Shown here: positions 27,571 through 36,012 of the stretch, piece by piece
How positions within the stretch are numbered: the first letter of the stretch is position 1
How the letters are laid out: every line of letters begins with the position of its first letter
From: Streptomyces venezuelae
GTDB lineage: Bacteria; Actinomycetota; Actinomycetes; Streptomycetales; Streptomycetaceae
Direction: 5' to 3'
DNA length: 64,000 bases
Assembly (NCBI RefSeq): GCF_008642375.1
Contig: NZ_CP029194.1
Coordinates: 4,882,501 to 4,946,500, forward strand
Program-made: the position numbers and the translations under genes
Notes under the pieces: generated by a model
What the model saw: only the letters and a program-made list of their open reading frames with translations
Told to the model about the DNA's origin: nothing
The model's database searches: none

Positions 27571-28305
27571 CTACTTGTTGGCTGCCGCGACGGCGGCCAC
27601 GGCCTCCTTGGCCGCCTTCACCGCCCCGTCCATGATCTTCTTCTCGGACGGAGCGTCGGCGCCCGCGTAACCGGCGCCGTTGTACGAGAGCAGGACCAGG
27701 ACGTTGCCCGTACGGGCGACGATCGAGGCGTAGACGAAGTCCTCGTCCGTCTTGCGCAGCTTGTACGCGACCGCCTTCGCCTCCTCGCCGATCCCGGAGG
27801 CCGTCGTGGTCTTGAGCTTCTTCGCGCCCGGCGTCTCCTGGACCTTGGCGAGCTCCTTCGCCAGGTTCTCCTGCGCGCGCTCCTCGCCGCTGCCGAGCGA
27901 CACGTCCGACGCGTACCGGTAGAACGACACGTCGAGCCAGCGGTACTGCGAGCCGTCCACGCCGTTGTCGTCCAGGCCGTTCCAGGAGCAGCCGCCACGG
28001 CTGGCCAGGTCGCTGGAGGCCGCGGGCGTGCCCTTCTTGGTCTTCGCCTTGGGCACCAGGGACGCGGTCGTCTTGGCCGAGATCGCCTTGCAGACCTCGG
28101 GCAGCTTCGCGAACTTCGCCGGCGCGACCGTCGGCGTCGGGGAGGGGGTGGGGGTCGCGGAGGCCGACGCGGAGGCCTTGTCCTGCGTCCCCTTCCTGCC
28201 GGAGTCGCCGCTGCCCGAGTCCGAGGAGCAGCCGGCGACGACGAGCATCACCGGGACGGCTGCGCAGGCGAGTATGCGGGGGAGTCGCGAGGCTGATCGC
28301 TGCAT
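27571..28305 (-). CDS. DUF3558-like lipoprotein
   Basis: A 244-residue exported lipoprotein: positively charged start, hydrophobic core and lipobox VVAGC at about residue 25. A Ser/Ala/Thr/Pro-rich linker follows, then a domain with paired cysteines (LPEVCKAI and GGCSWNGL) of the DUF3558 kind. ATG 28305 has AAGGA 4 nt upstream. The neighbouring gene upstream codes for a protein of the same design, so they are probably diverged paralogues. DUF3558 proteins are cell-wall-associated with unknown ligands. Confidence 0.82.
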   Translation of the reverse strand: MQRSASRLPRILACAAVPVMLVVAGCSSDSGSGDSGRKGTQDKASASASATPTPSPTPTVAPAKFAKLPEVCKAISAKTTASLVPKAKTKKGTPAASSDLASRGGCSWNGLDDNGVDGSQYRWLDVSFYRYASDVSLGSGEERAQENLAKELAKVQETPGAKKLKTTTASGIGEEAKAVAYKLRKTDEDFVYASIVARTGNVLVLLSYNGAGYAGADAPSEKKIMDGAVKAAKEAVAAVAAANK

Positions 28306-28427
28306 GGTTCCTTCAGTCGCTTGTCGTACGGTCCGGCCGGCCGGTCGGCGGCCACGGCCATCGGGCGGCCACGGGTACGCCGACACGTTACGTGGTCGCC
28401 GTCCGCTCACGGATCGGAGCGGAACGG

Positions 28428-29342
28428 CTACTCCTCCAGGCGCTCGGCCAGCATCCGGGCCAGATTCCGGGCCTTTTCCTGCAGTTCCCGGCTGTCGGGG
28501 GCCTCCGCGGAACCGGTCGTCTGCTCCCGGTAGGAGACGGTCACGATGACGTTGGATGTGCGGAACACCACGCTGACGACGCGCTGATGGCCGCTCGCGC
28601 CGACGGCGGTCAGGGCGTCGTCGAGGTACGCGATGTCGCCGAGACCGTCGAGGACGCGGGGCTCCAGGCCGGTGGAGGTGGGGGTGGGGGTGGGCGAGGG
28701 GGCGCCGCTGGAAGGGGCTCCCGATGCCGGGGCGCTGGGGGTCTTGCCGGTCGGCGCGGTGGCGCCCGGGGAGCTCGGCGTGCTCGCCGGGGGCGGCGTC
28801 GCCGTGCCGGAGGCGGTGCCCGTGGCCGTGCCGGTGGGGGTGGGCGGGGTCGTGGGGGGTACGGCGATGCCCGCCGCGAGCTGCTTGCGGAGGTACACCT
28901 CCTGCGCCCGGGAGTCGTCGCTGACGGCGGGGTCGTACGACACGACCCGCTCGATGTCGAGGGCGAGCCGGTGGGAGGTCTCGGGGCTGTCGGCCTTCCA
29001 GGTGCAGCCCACGCGCCGGTCGGTGTCGTACGTGACGGCCGCGACGCCGCGGTACGCCTTGCCGCGCTCGGCGTCGGGCAGGGCGGTGGCGCCCGGGAGC
29101 AGGTCCTTGAGCGTGCCCTGCGGGACGGCGCCGCAGGGTTCGAAGAGCGTGCGGTAGCGGCCGGGGGGCGCGACGGGTGAGACGGGGCCGGCCTTGGCGT
29201 CGACGGCGAGGTCGTCGGTGGTGGGGCCTGCCGAACATCCGGTGAGACCGAGCCCGAGGCCCAGTCCGATCACGCTGGTGAGGACGACGGCGGTGCGCGC
29301 CGTGGACCTGGTGCGGCCGGGTGCGTACCTCTTTCGCTGCAC
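28428..29342 (-). CDS. DUF3558-like lipoprotein, second member
   Basis: A 304-residue exported lipoprotein with lipobox GLTGC after a hydrophobic TAVVLTSVIGLGLGLG. The outer domain has FEPCGAVP and VGCTWKADS, the same cysteine pair as in the neighbouring lipoprotein. It is interrupted by a roughly 75-residue Thr/Pro/Ser-rich insert before the last strands (VVSVVFRTSNVIVTVSYREQ). GTG 29342 has GGGAG about 8 nt upstream. It is divergent from rtcB across 174 nt. Confidence 0.82.
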   Translation of the reverse strand: MQRKRYAPGRTRSTARTAVVLTSVIGLGLGLGLTGCSAGPTTDDLAVDAKAGPVSPVAPPGRYRTLFEPCGAVPQGTLKDLLPGATALPDAERGKAYRGVAAVTYDTDRRVGCTWKADSPETSHRLALDIERVVSYDPAVSDDSRAQEVYLRKQLAAGIAVPPTTPPTPTGTATGTASGTATPPPASTPSSPGATAPTGKTPSAPASGAPSSGAPSPTPTPTSTGLEPRVLDGLGDIAYLDDALTAVGASGHQRVVSVVFRTSNVIVTVSYREQTTGSAEAPDSRELQEKARNLARMLAERLEE

Positions 29343-29516
29343 GGTCCCAGGCTCCCTTCGCCCGAAGTCTTTCCCGAAAACTGTTTGCCGCGCGAACCCG
29401 GCCGGTGGACACAATGTCTATCGCACACGCAGCTGTTGATGCCGGTCCCCTGTCACCTGTACGGGCTTTGGCTCCGGTTTTTGCGTTATCAGACTTTTCG
29501 GGGGAATCGAGGAAGT

Positions 29517-30710
29517 ATGTCGTATGTAGAGGTGCCAGGGGCGAAAGTACCGATCCGGATGTGGGCCGACCCCGCCTCGGTCGAGGGCGGTGCCATGCAG
29601 CAGCTGCAGAACGTGGCGACGCTGCCGTGGATCAAGGGCCTGGCCGTGATGCCGGACGTGCATTACGGCAAGGGCGCGACGGTCGGATCCGTGATCGCGA
29701 TGCAGGGTGCGGTGTGTCCGGCGGCGGTCGGTGTGGACATCGGCTGCGGGATGTCGGCGGTCAAGACGTCGTTGACGGCGAACGACCTGCCGGGTGATCT
29801 TTCGCGGCTGCGGTCGAAGATCGAGCACGCCATCCCGGTGGGGCGTGGCATGCACCGGGACGAGGTGGACCCCTCGCGGCTGTTCCGGTTCCCGACGGCG
29901 GGGTGGGGCGACTTCTGGTCGCGCTTCGACGGGATCGCGGAATCGGTCAAGTTCCGGCATGAGCGTGCCCATAAGCAGATGGGGACGCTCGGATCCGGCA
30001 ACCACTTCATCGAGTTCTGTCTCGACGAGTCGGGTGCGGTCTGGCTGATGCTGCACTCCGGGTCGCGGAACATCGGCAAGGAGCTCGCCGAGTACCACAT
30101 CGGCGAGGCGCAGAAGCTGCCGCACAACCAGGGGCTCGTCGACCGGGACCTCGCGGTCTTCGTCGCGGACACCCCGCAGATGCAGGCCTACCGGAACGAC
30201 CTCTTCTGGGCGCAGGAGTACGCGAAGTACAACCGCGCGATCATGATGGCGCTCTTCCAGGAGGTCGTCCGCCGGGAGTTCCGCAAGGCGAAGGTGACCT
30301 TCGACCCGGTCATCTCCTGCCACCACAACTACGTGGCGGAGGAGCGGTACGAGGGCATGGACATGCTCGTCACCCGGAAGGGTGCGATCCGGGCCGGCTC
30401 CGGGGAGTTCGGGATCATCCCGGGCTCGATGGGCACGGGCTCGTACATCGTGAAGGGCCTCGGGAACGCGGCGTCCTTCAACTCGGCCTCGCACGGAGCC
30501 GGCCGCCGGATGAGCCGGAGCGCGGCGAAGCGGCGCTTCACGGTGCGGGATCTGGAGGATCAGACGCGGGGCGTGGAGTGCCGGAAGGACTCCGGTGTCG
30601 TGGACGAGATCCCGGGCGCCTACAAGCCGATCGAGCAGGTGATCGACCAGCAGCGGGACCTGGTGGAGGTCGTCGCCAAGCTGAAGCAGGTCATCTGCGT
30701 GAAGGGGTGA
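29517..30710 (+). CDS. rtcB: RNA-splicing ligase RtcB (3'-phosphate/5'-hydroxyl RNA ligase)
   Basis: A 397-residue GTP- and manganese-dependent ligase that seals 2',3'-cyclic-phosphate or 3'-phosphate RNA ends to 5'-OH ends. Motifs: PDVHYGKGATVGSVIA, VGVDIGCGMSAVKT (metal site), LGSGNHFIEF, and SHGAGRRMSR containing the histidine that carries GMP. ATG 29517 has GAGGA 4-8 nt upstream. The gene stands alone, without an archease or RtcA neighbour, and ends at a terminator. In bacteria it is linked to tRNA and rRNA repair. Confidence 0.96.
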   Translation: MSYVEVPGAKVPIRMWADPASVEGGAMQQLQNVATLPWIKGLAVMPDVHYGKGATVGSVIAMQGAVCPAAVGVDIGCGMSAVKTSLTANDLPGDLSRLRSKIEHAIPVGRGMHRDEVDPSRLFRFPTAGWGDFWSRFDGIAESVKFRHERAHKQMGTLGSGNHFIEFCLDESGAVWLMLHSGSRNIGKELAEYHIGEAQKLPHNQGLVDRDLAVFVADTPQMQAYRNDLFWAQEYAKYNRAIMMALFQEVVRREFRKAKVTFDPVISCHHNYVAEERYEGMDMLVTRKGAIRAGSGEFGIIPGSMGTGSYIVKGLGNAASFNSASHGAGRRMSRSAAKRRFTVRDLEDQTRGVECRKDSGVVDEIPGAYKPIEQVIDQQRDLVEVVAKLKQVICVKG

Positions 30711-30727
30711 CCTTCGGGCGACGACGA

Positions 30728-30752
30728 GGGGCCGGTGCCGCGCACCGGCCCC
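30728..30752. terminator. Terminator between rtcB and the SDR gene
   Basis: A perfect 11-bp stem (ggggccggtgc / gcaccggcccc) with a 3-nt loop is followed by tttc, between convergent genes. Confidence 0.88.
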
Positions 30753-30762
30753 TTTCGCGGTC

Positions 30763-31527
30763 CTACAGCTCGCGGTGGACCTTGGTGTTGGAGGCCTGGG
30801 CGCGCGGGCGGACGACCAGGAGGTCGATGTTGACGTGCGGGGGGCGGGTGCAGGCCCAGGTGATGGTGTCGGCCACGTCGTCCGCGGTCAGGGGCTCGGC
30901 CACGCCGGCGTAGACCTTGGCCGCCTTCTCGGTGTCGCCGCGGAAGCGGGTCGTGGCGAACTCGTCCGTCTTGACCATGCCGGGGGCGATCTCGATGACG
31001 CGGACCGGGGTGCCGACGATCTCCAGGCGGAGGGTCTCGGCGAGGACGCGGGCGCCGTTCTTGGCGGCGACGTAGCCGGCGCCGCCCTCGTAGGTGGAGT
31101 GGCCCGCGGTGGAGGAGAGGACGACGACGGTGCCGTCGCCGCTCGCGGTGAGGGCCGGGAGCAGGGCCTGGGTCATGTGGAGGGTGCCGAGGACGTTGAC
31201 CTCGTACATCCGGCGCCAGTCCTCGGGGTCGCCGGTGGCGACGGGCTCGGCGCCGAGGGCGCCGCCGGCGTTGTTGACGAGGACCGCGAGGGTGCGGAAG
31301 GCGGTGGCGAACTCGTCGACGGCGGCGCGGTCGGTGACGTCGAGGGCGTAGGCGGTGGCCTGGTGGCCGGCGTCGTTGATCTCGGCGGCGAGGGCTTCGA
31401 TGCGGTCCTTGCGGCGGGCGGTGAGGACCACGCGGTAGCCGGCGGCGGCCAGCTGCTTCGCGGTGGCGGCGCCGATTCCGCTGCTCGCTCCGGTGATGAC
31501 GGCGATGGGGGTACCGGGGCCGGTCAT
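30763..31527 (-). CDS. Short-chain dehydrogenase/reductase
   Basis: A 254-residue classical SDR. VITGASSGIGAAT is the cofactor loop, ARRKDRIEAL suggests NADP(H) preference, NNAGGALG and VLSSTAGHSTYEGGAGYVAAK hold the catalytic Ser, Tyr and Lys. It resembles YdfG-like serine/3-hydroxy acid dehydrogenases. ATG 31527 has GAGGAG 9 nt upstream. Substrate unknown. Confidence 0.9.
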   Translation of the reverse strand: MTGPGTPIAVITGASSGIGAATAKQLAAAGYRVVLTARRKDRIEALAAEINDAGHQATAYALDVTDRAAVDEFATAFRTLAVLVNNAGGALGAEPVATGDPEDWRRMYEVNVLGTLHMTQALLPALTASGDGTVVVLSSTAGHSTYEGGAGYVAAKNGARVLAETLRLEIVGTPVRVIEIAPGMVKTDEFATTRFRGDTEKAAKVYAGVAEPLTADDVADTITWACTRPPHVNIDLLVVRPRAQASNTKVHREL

Positions 31528-31592
31528 GGCGTGCTCCTCGCGCAGGTGGTCGATTACGTGGATCGCCCGGTCAGGATAGGTGGGGGCGTGGA

Positions 31593-31928
31593 TCAGCGGC
31601 CGCGTGGGGCGTACATGATCACGGCCATGCCGGCGAGGCAGACGAGCGCGCCGATGACGTCCCAGCGGTCGGGGCGGTAGCCGTCGGCGGCCATGCCCCA
31701 GAGGATCGAGCCCGCGACGAACACGCCGCCGTAGGCGGCCAGGACGCGGCCGAACTCGGCGTCGGGCTGGAGGGTCGCGACGAGGCCGTAGACGCCGAGC
31801 GCGAGGAAGCCCGCGCCGATCCAGATCCAGCCGCGGTGCTCCCGTACGCCCTGCCAGACGAGCCACGCGCCGCCGATCTCGAAGAGTGCGGCCAGGACGA
31901 AGAGGGCCACGGAGCGGGCGATCAGCAT
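31593..31928 (-). CDS. YnfA family (UPF0060) small membrane protein
   Basis: A 111-residue protein with four transmembrane helices. The signature FEIGGAWLVWQGVREHRGWI, LATLQPDAEFGRVLAAYGGV and C-terminal DVIGALVCLAGMAVIMYAPR are typical of YnfA. Some homologues are small drug exporters of SMR-like design, but the role here is unproven. It lies upstream of the SDR on the same strand. Confidence 0.92.
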   Translation of the reverse strand: MLIARSVALFVLAALFEIGGAWLVWQGVREHRGWIWIGAGFLALGVYGLVATLQPDAEFGRVLAAYGGVFVAGSILWGMAADGYRPDRWDVIGALVCLAGMAVIMYAPRGR

Positions 31929-32003
31929 GAGAGCAGCGTGCCATGGGACACGCTGACTGATGGGGTGTCAGGGGATTTGGTGTGATGTGGGTATTTTGTG
32001 CTT

Positions 32004-32474
32004 ATGCGTGGAATGTCGAAGATCGTGCTCGGGGTCGTGCTCGCGGGCTCGGTGGTGGCGGGTGCAGGGGTGAGCGCCGGCGCCGTGGGGGCCGAGGCGG
32101 ATCTTGCCCATCACGGGCATGTCTCCCTGTGGGACGGGAGGGTCGGCGTCTGGCTGGTCAGTGAGAACCACGGACCCTCCGATCTCCCCCAGGCGACCGT
32201 CCGGCTCGCCTTCTCCGAGCCGATGGCGGGCGGTCAGGAGCTGCCGACGGCCTGTCTGTGGAGCAGCGACCGCGTGGTGTCCTGCCGGACGGGCGAGCTC
32301 CCGGCCGCCGGGGCCGTCGGCGAGCTGGCGCTCGACCTGCGGACCGCCGGCCTTCCGGACGAGCTGACGGTGGAGATCACGACGGCCTGGCGGGACGGGG
32401 CGGCCGACCGGAACCCGCGGAACGACCGGCATCGTGTGCTGGTGCTCGCCACCGGGGATCCGTACGTCTTCTGA
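32004..32474 (+). CDS. Secreted protein of unknown function
   Basis: A 156-residue protein with a signal peptide (KIVLGVVLAGSVVAGAGVSA, cleavage after about residue 30). The mature part, a beta-rich domain with two cysteines (TACLWSSDRVVSCRTG), resembles CARDB/DUF11-type cell-surface domains, for example ENHGPSDLPQATVRLAFSEP. The start may be ATG 32004 or 32013; no ribosome-binding site decides. Confidence 0.72.
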   Translation: MRGMSKIVLGVVLAGSVVAGAGVSAGAVGAEADLAHHGHVSLWDGRVGVWLVSENHGPSDLPQATVRLAFSEPMAGGQELPTACLWSSDRVVSCRTGELPAAGAVGELALDLRTAGLPDELTVEITTAWRDGAADRNPRNDRHRVLVLATGDPYVF

Positions 32475-32584
32475 CCGACCCGGTCTCCGCCTGGCTGCCT
32501 GGCCGCGCCCGTCTGCCTGGCCGCGCCCGTCCGCCCGTGTGCCTGTCCGCTGCCGCAGAAGCGTTCCGCCCGGTGCGACGGGCC

Positions 32585-33322
32585 TCAGCGGGCCGCCGCG
32601 CCGCCGAACTCGCGGACCGCCTCGGAGACGATCGCCTCCAGCCGGGCGTGGTGGGCACCGCGCCAGTAGACCCGGCCGCACTCCACGCACTCCGCGAAGA
32701 CGTCGTACGTCTTCTCCGTGCCCTGCTCCAGTCGCTCGCGGACCGTGTCCTTGTCGGCGTCGGACAGCTGCCCGTTGCACGCCGTGCAGCGGGTCCAGGG
32801 CGCCAGGGGCGGCGCGAACCGCTCCAGGACGTCGCGGAGCTGGTCGTCCGGCCGGTCGCTGTACACATAGGCGCCCGCCCACAGCTCCCGGCGGCGCAGC
32901 AGGCCGCGGTCGCGCGAGAGCATGACCCGCTGCTCCCGCGCCGAGAGCGCGGCCAGCGCGGGGTCGCCGATGTCCTCGCTCTCGTACGCCGCGTCCACGC
33001 CGAGCAGGCGCAGCCGGCGGGCCAGCGTGCCGAGGTGGACGTCGAGCAGGAAGCGGAGCGGTGCGCCCGGCACCGGCTGGGGGCGGGTGACCGCCTCCAC
33101 CTCGATCGTCTCGCCCGCGACCGGGACGTGCGCGGGGGTCACGGGCCGGCCGTCGACGAGGAGCCGCCCCGCTTCGGTGAGCGGCACGCCGAGCGACTCC
33201 ACCACGTGCCCGAGCGAGGAGGCGCCGTCGGTGGTCACGGGGGTGCGTCCCGAGCGTCGCTCCGCCGAGACGAAGAGTCGCAGGCCGGGGGCGAAACTGA
33301 TGTGGATCTCGGGTCCGTTCAC
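32585..33322 (-). CDS. Mut7-C RNase domain protein with ubiquitin-like N-terminus
   Basis: A 245-residue protein. Residues 1-85 form a ubiquitin/MoaD-like fold (Mut7-C ubiquitin). The Mut7-C domain follows: RFLLDVHLGTLARRLRLLG is a PIN-like nuclease strand with the conserved aspartate, and DRGLLRR is typical. The C-terminal zinc ribbon reads CTACNGQL and CVECGRVYW. This layout is predicted to be an RNase linked to RNA or toxin-antitoxin-like control. It is read alone on the minus strand. Confidence 0.9.
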   Translation of the reverse strand: MNGPEIHISFAPGLRLFVSAERRSGRTPVTTDGASSLGHVVESLGVPLTEAGRLLVDGRPVTPAHVPVAGETIEVEAVTRPQPVPGAPLRFLLDVHLGTLARRLRLLGVDAAYESEDIGDPALAALSAREQRVMLSRDRGLLRRRELWAGAYVYSDRPDDQLRDVLERFAPPLAPWTRCTACNGQLSDADKDTVRERLEQGTEKTYDVFAECVECGRVYWRGAHHARLEAIVSEAVREFGGAAAR

Positions 33323-33387
33323 GGGGACAGGATGGCATCGGGGCGCTGTGGGGGGCCAGGGAATTCGCCCTGGGGTACCGTCCCCGC

Positions 33388-33837
33388 ATGAAGATCATCG
33401 ACCTTGAGCCGGGCGATCCCCGGCTGGAGAGCGACCTCCTGCCGGTCCTCTCCGAGCTCCGTCCCCACCTCACCCCGGAGCTCTTCCGTGAGGTGTACGA
33501 GGCCGGGCACCCCGAGGGGCTGCGGTTCAGTGCCGCCTACAGCGACGCCGGGCGCTGCGTCGGCGTGGCCGGCTGGCGGATCATCAACAACACCAGCTCC
33601 CTGCGCAAGCTCTACGTCGACGACCTGGTGACCGCAGCCACCGAGCGCTCCGCCGGCGTCGGCCACGCGCTCATCGCCTACCTGGAGGCCCACGCCCGCG
33701 CGGTCGGCTGCCACGAGCTCAACCTCGACTCCGGCACCCACCGCACCGGAGCCCACCGCTTCTACCTGCGCGAGCGCTTCGACATCGGCGCCTTCAACTT
33801 CATCCGGCCGCTGGGCGGGCAGGACGGCGCCTCCTAG
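33388..33837 (+). CDS. GNAT family N-acetyltransferase
   Basis: A 149-residue GNAT enzyme. SLRKLYVDDLVTAATERSAG contains strand 4 and the acetyl-CoA pyrophosphate loop (RSAGVGHAL), then ELNLDSGTHRTGAHRFYLR, the usual strand 5 and helix with the catalytic-site tyrosine region. The acceptor is unknown. It is convergent with the AraC gene; only 1 nt separates the stops. Confidence 0.9.
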   Translation: MKIIDLEPGDPRLESDLLPVLSELRPHLTPELFREVYEAGHPEGLRFSAAYSDAGRCVGVAGWRIINNTSSLRKLYVDDLVTAATERSAGVGHALIAYLEAHARAVGCHELNLDSGTHRTGAHRFYLRERFDIGAFNFIRPLGGQDGAS

Positions 33838-33838
33838 G

Positions 33839-34702
33839 TCAGGGCGCCGACACCGCGCGGGCGTACGCGGTCGGCGGCACGCCGATCGTCGCCGTGAAGT
33901 CCCGTACGAGATGGGCCTGGTCGCTGTAGCCGAGCGCGGCCGCGAGGCGGGACCAGTCCGGGGCGCCCGCCGCTCCCGCGGTCTCGGCGCGTTCCAGGGC
34001 CTCGTGGATGCGGTAGCGCAGGATGACCCACTTCGGCCCGACGCCGACGTGGGTGGCGAAGAGGCGCTGGAGCGAGCGGGTCGACAGGCCGGAGGCCGCG
34101 GCCAGCCGGGACACCTTGCGCAGCTCGCGGTCCGTACGGATCAGGTCCACCAGGTGCATGGCCTGCTCGGCGTCCCGGTCGGGTACGGGCCCGTGGGCCA
34201 GGAGGAACGCGTCGAGCGCCGCCACGCGCGCGTGGTCGTCCTCGGGGGGCAGGACCGTGTCCTCGCCCGCCGCTGCCGGGAACACCTCGGCGAGGGGGAC
34301 CCGGCGGCCCGTCCACGTCGACACCGGCCAGGCGGGCGCGAACGGCCGGAAGCCGCCGGGGCGGAACTGGATCCCGCAGACCCGGCCCAGGCCGGTCAGC
34401 TTCCGGGTGAACAGGCCGAGCCCGATCCCCGAGACCTCGGCCGACGACTCCGCCGCTTCCGGCGGTCCTTCGAGCGGGCCGTACCGCTGGAAGACGATGT
34501 TCACCGACGGGTGCGGGACGACCTGCGTCACGTACGGCTCCGTCAGGTCCCAGTCGATCAGCCAGTAGTGCTCCAGAAAGGGCCGCAGCTCCGGTGCCGG
34601 GGTGTGGCGGCGGAAGCGGACGCGGGTGAGCAGCTCGGCGGGGTCGACGATGCCCCGGGTGTCCCGGCGCGGGGACGGGGCGGCGGCGGACATGATCCGC
34701 AT
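33839..34702 (-). CDS. AraC family transcriptional regulator
   Basis: A 287-residue regulator with an N-terminal ligand domain (DUF6597-like, EHYWLIDWDL, VVPHPSVNIVFQ) and a C-terminal double helix-turn-helix (RKVSRLAAASGLSTRSLQRL and DWSRLAAALGYSDQAHLVRD). ATG 34702 or 34693 are possible starts; neither has a clear ribosome-binding site, so leaderless translation is possible. It is divergent from the TIGR03086 gene with an array of repeated motifs between, which may be its operator. Confidence 0.88.
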   Translation of the reverse strand: MRIMSAAAPSPRRDTRGIVDPAELLTRVRFRRHTPAPELRPFLEHYWLIDWDLTEPYVTQVVPHPSVNIVFQRYGPLEGPPEAAESSAEVSGIGLGLFTRKLTGLGRVCGIQFRPGGFRPFAPAWPVSTWTGRRVPLAEVFPAAAGEDTVLPPEDDHARVAALDAFLLAHGPVPDRDAEQAMHLVDLIRTDRELRKVSRLAAASGLSTRSLQRLFATHVGVGPKWVILRYRIHEALERAETAGAAGAPDWSRLAAALGYSDQAHLVRDFTATIGVPPTAYARAVSAP

Positions 34703-34712
34703 GTTAGGGCCC

Positions 34713-34751
34713 AGGGAGATCCCCTCAGGGAGATCCCCTCGGGGGGATCTC
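34713..34751. repeat. Tandem 14-bp repeats with an inverted repeat upstream of the AraC gene
   Basis: Two perfect copies of agggagatcccctc lie head to tail at 34713-34726 and 34727-34740. The second forms, with the following sequence, a 9-bp inverted repeat (gagatcccc, tcgg, ggggatctc, 34730-34751). It lies 10 nt from the AraC start and about 70 nt from the divergent gene, a likely operator position. Confidence 0.7.
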
Positions 34752-34819
34752 AGGGGGCAGGGGGAGAGTCGGCGCGTTTCTTCAAGACCGGGGCGGGCAG
34801 GTTCCCCTAGCGTCGCCGT

Positions 34820-35404
34820 ATGACGTACGAAGCCCCGCCCCGCATCGGTGACCTGCTCCGCTCCGCCGCCGACCGTGCCGCACCCCTGGTCGGCGCCACC
34901 ACCGACGAGTCGCTCGGCGCGCCCACGCCGTGCGCCGAGTACGACGTGCGCGCCCTGCTGAACCACCTCTTCGCCGTCGTCGTGAACTTCCAGGCCCTCG
35001 CGGCCAAGGAGCCGGCCGACTTCTCCGAGACCCCGGACCGGCTCGCGGAGGACGGCTGGCGCGAGGCGTTCTCGGTGGAGACCGGGAGGCTGGTCACCGC
35101 CTGGTCGGCGCCCGGTGCGGAGGAGGGGACCTCGGGGGCCATGGGGCTGCCCGCGCGGACGGTCGGGTCGATGGTCCTGCTCGATCTGACCGTGCACGTC
35201 TGGGACCTGGCCCGGGCCACCGGGCGTGGCTTCGAACCGGATCCGGCCGTGGTGGCCGGGCTTGTGGAGGAGGTGGAGAGCATGGCGCCGATGGCCCGGA
35301 AGATGAACGTCTTCGGGGAGAGCGTCGACCTGCCCGAGGGGGCGACCCCGTTCGAGCGGCTTCTCGCCGTGACGGGGCGCGACCCGCGGGTCTGGGCCGT
35401 CTGA
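34820..35404 (+). CDS. TIGR03086 family metal-binding protein (DinB/mycothiol-type)
   Basis: A 194-residue DinB-like four-helix protein of the TIGR03086 group. TPCAEYDVRALLNHLFAVVV carries the first metal-ligand histidine, and LDLTVHVWDLARATG the second motif. The group is related to mycothiol-dependent maleylpyruvate isomerase; S-transfer to mycothiol is plausible but not shown. It is divergent from the AraC regulator, which probably controls it. Confidence 0.88.
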   Translation: MTYEAPPRIGDLLRSAADRAAPLVGATTDESLGAPTPCAEYDVRALLNHLFAVVVNFQALAAKEPADFSETPDRLAEDGWREAFSVETGRLVTAWSAPGAEEGTSGAMGLPARTVGSMVLLDLTVHVWDLARATGRGFEPDPAVVAGLVEEVESMAPMARKMNVFGESVDLPEGATPFERLLAVTGRDPRVWAV

Positions 35405-35490
35405 GCCGCGGGTCTGAGCCGTCTGAACCCGAGGGCCTGGGCCGTCCGAGAAGGACCGCGGGCTCTCGCGTGCCCGTGCTGTGCCCCGGA

Positions 35491-35739
35491 TCAGCGCAGG
35501 CGGCCCGGGGAGCCGAAGGAGAGGCGGGAGGCGACCTGGCCGAAGGCGTGCTCCTCCGCGGGAGTCAGCTGCACCGTCTCCTGCGGGTGCCAGACCCGCT
35601 CCAGCGGGCTCACCGTCCGGTCGCGGCGCGTCCGGGCGCGGGCCCGCAGGCCCAGGGTCAGCCACACCGCCGTCGAGACGGCGAGCAGCCCGAAGAGCGT
35701 GAGGACGCGGGGGTCGGAGAACTGGTCGGGCAAGGCCAT
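35491..35739 (-). CDS. Small single-pass membrane protein
   Basis: An 82-residue protein with one transmembrane helix (VLTLFGLLAVSTAVWLTLGL) followed by a basic stop-transfer segment (RARARTRRDR) and a short soluble tail (SPLERVWHPQETVQLTPAEE). No family recognised. A DosR-like box pair lies about 120 nt upstream of its start. Confidence 0.7.
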   Translation of the reverse strand: MALPDQFSDPRVLTLFGLLAVSTAVWLTLGLRARARTRRDRTVSPLERVWHPQETVQLTPAEEHAFGQVASRLSFGSPGRLR

Positions 35740-35861
35740 GGCTCGCTCCAGGACGTGAGGGCCGTCCGTGTGCGCCGCGCCCCGGCAGGTGGCGCGCGTG
35801 AACGGAGGCGCTGGTGATTCCTACTGCTTCCTCCCGACCCGTTCAGTTAACACCAACCTGG

Positions 35862-35896
35862 GGGACTTTCGGCAGGGGGCCGGGGACCAAAGTCCC
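35862..35896. promoter_or_regulatory. Two DosR/DevR-like boxes, two helical turns apart
   Basis: GGGACTTTCGGCAG (35862-35875) and GGGACCAAAGTCCC (35883-35896) both resemble the actinobacterial hypoxia/NO-response operator (GGGACTTTNGKCCC-type). Their centres are 21 bp apart, the spacing of tandem DosR sites. The second has perfect 5-bp arms. They lie between the small membrane gene at 35491-35739 (minus) and the binding-protein gene at 36013 (plus), about 120 nt from each. Confidence 0.55.
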
Positions 35897-36012
35897 GGCC
35901 GGGCGGCGGTGGCTCTCCGGAGTCGCCGCAGGCCCTCTTGTGCGGGCCGGGCAACCGCTCCAAGGTGTCGGGGCAGGCAGCAGGCAGTCTCGGCCGGGGA
36001 GGGAGCAGCCGT

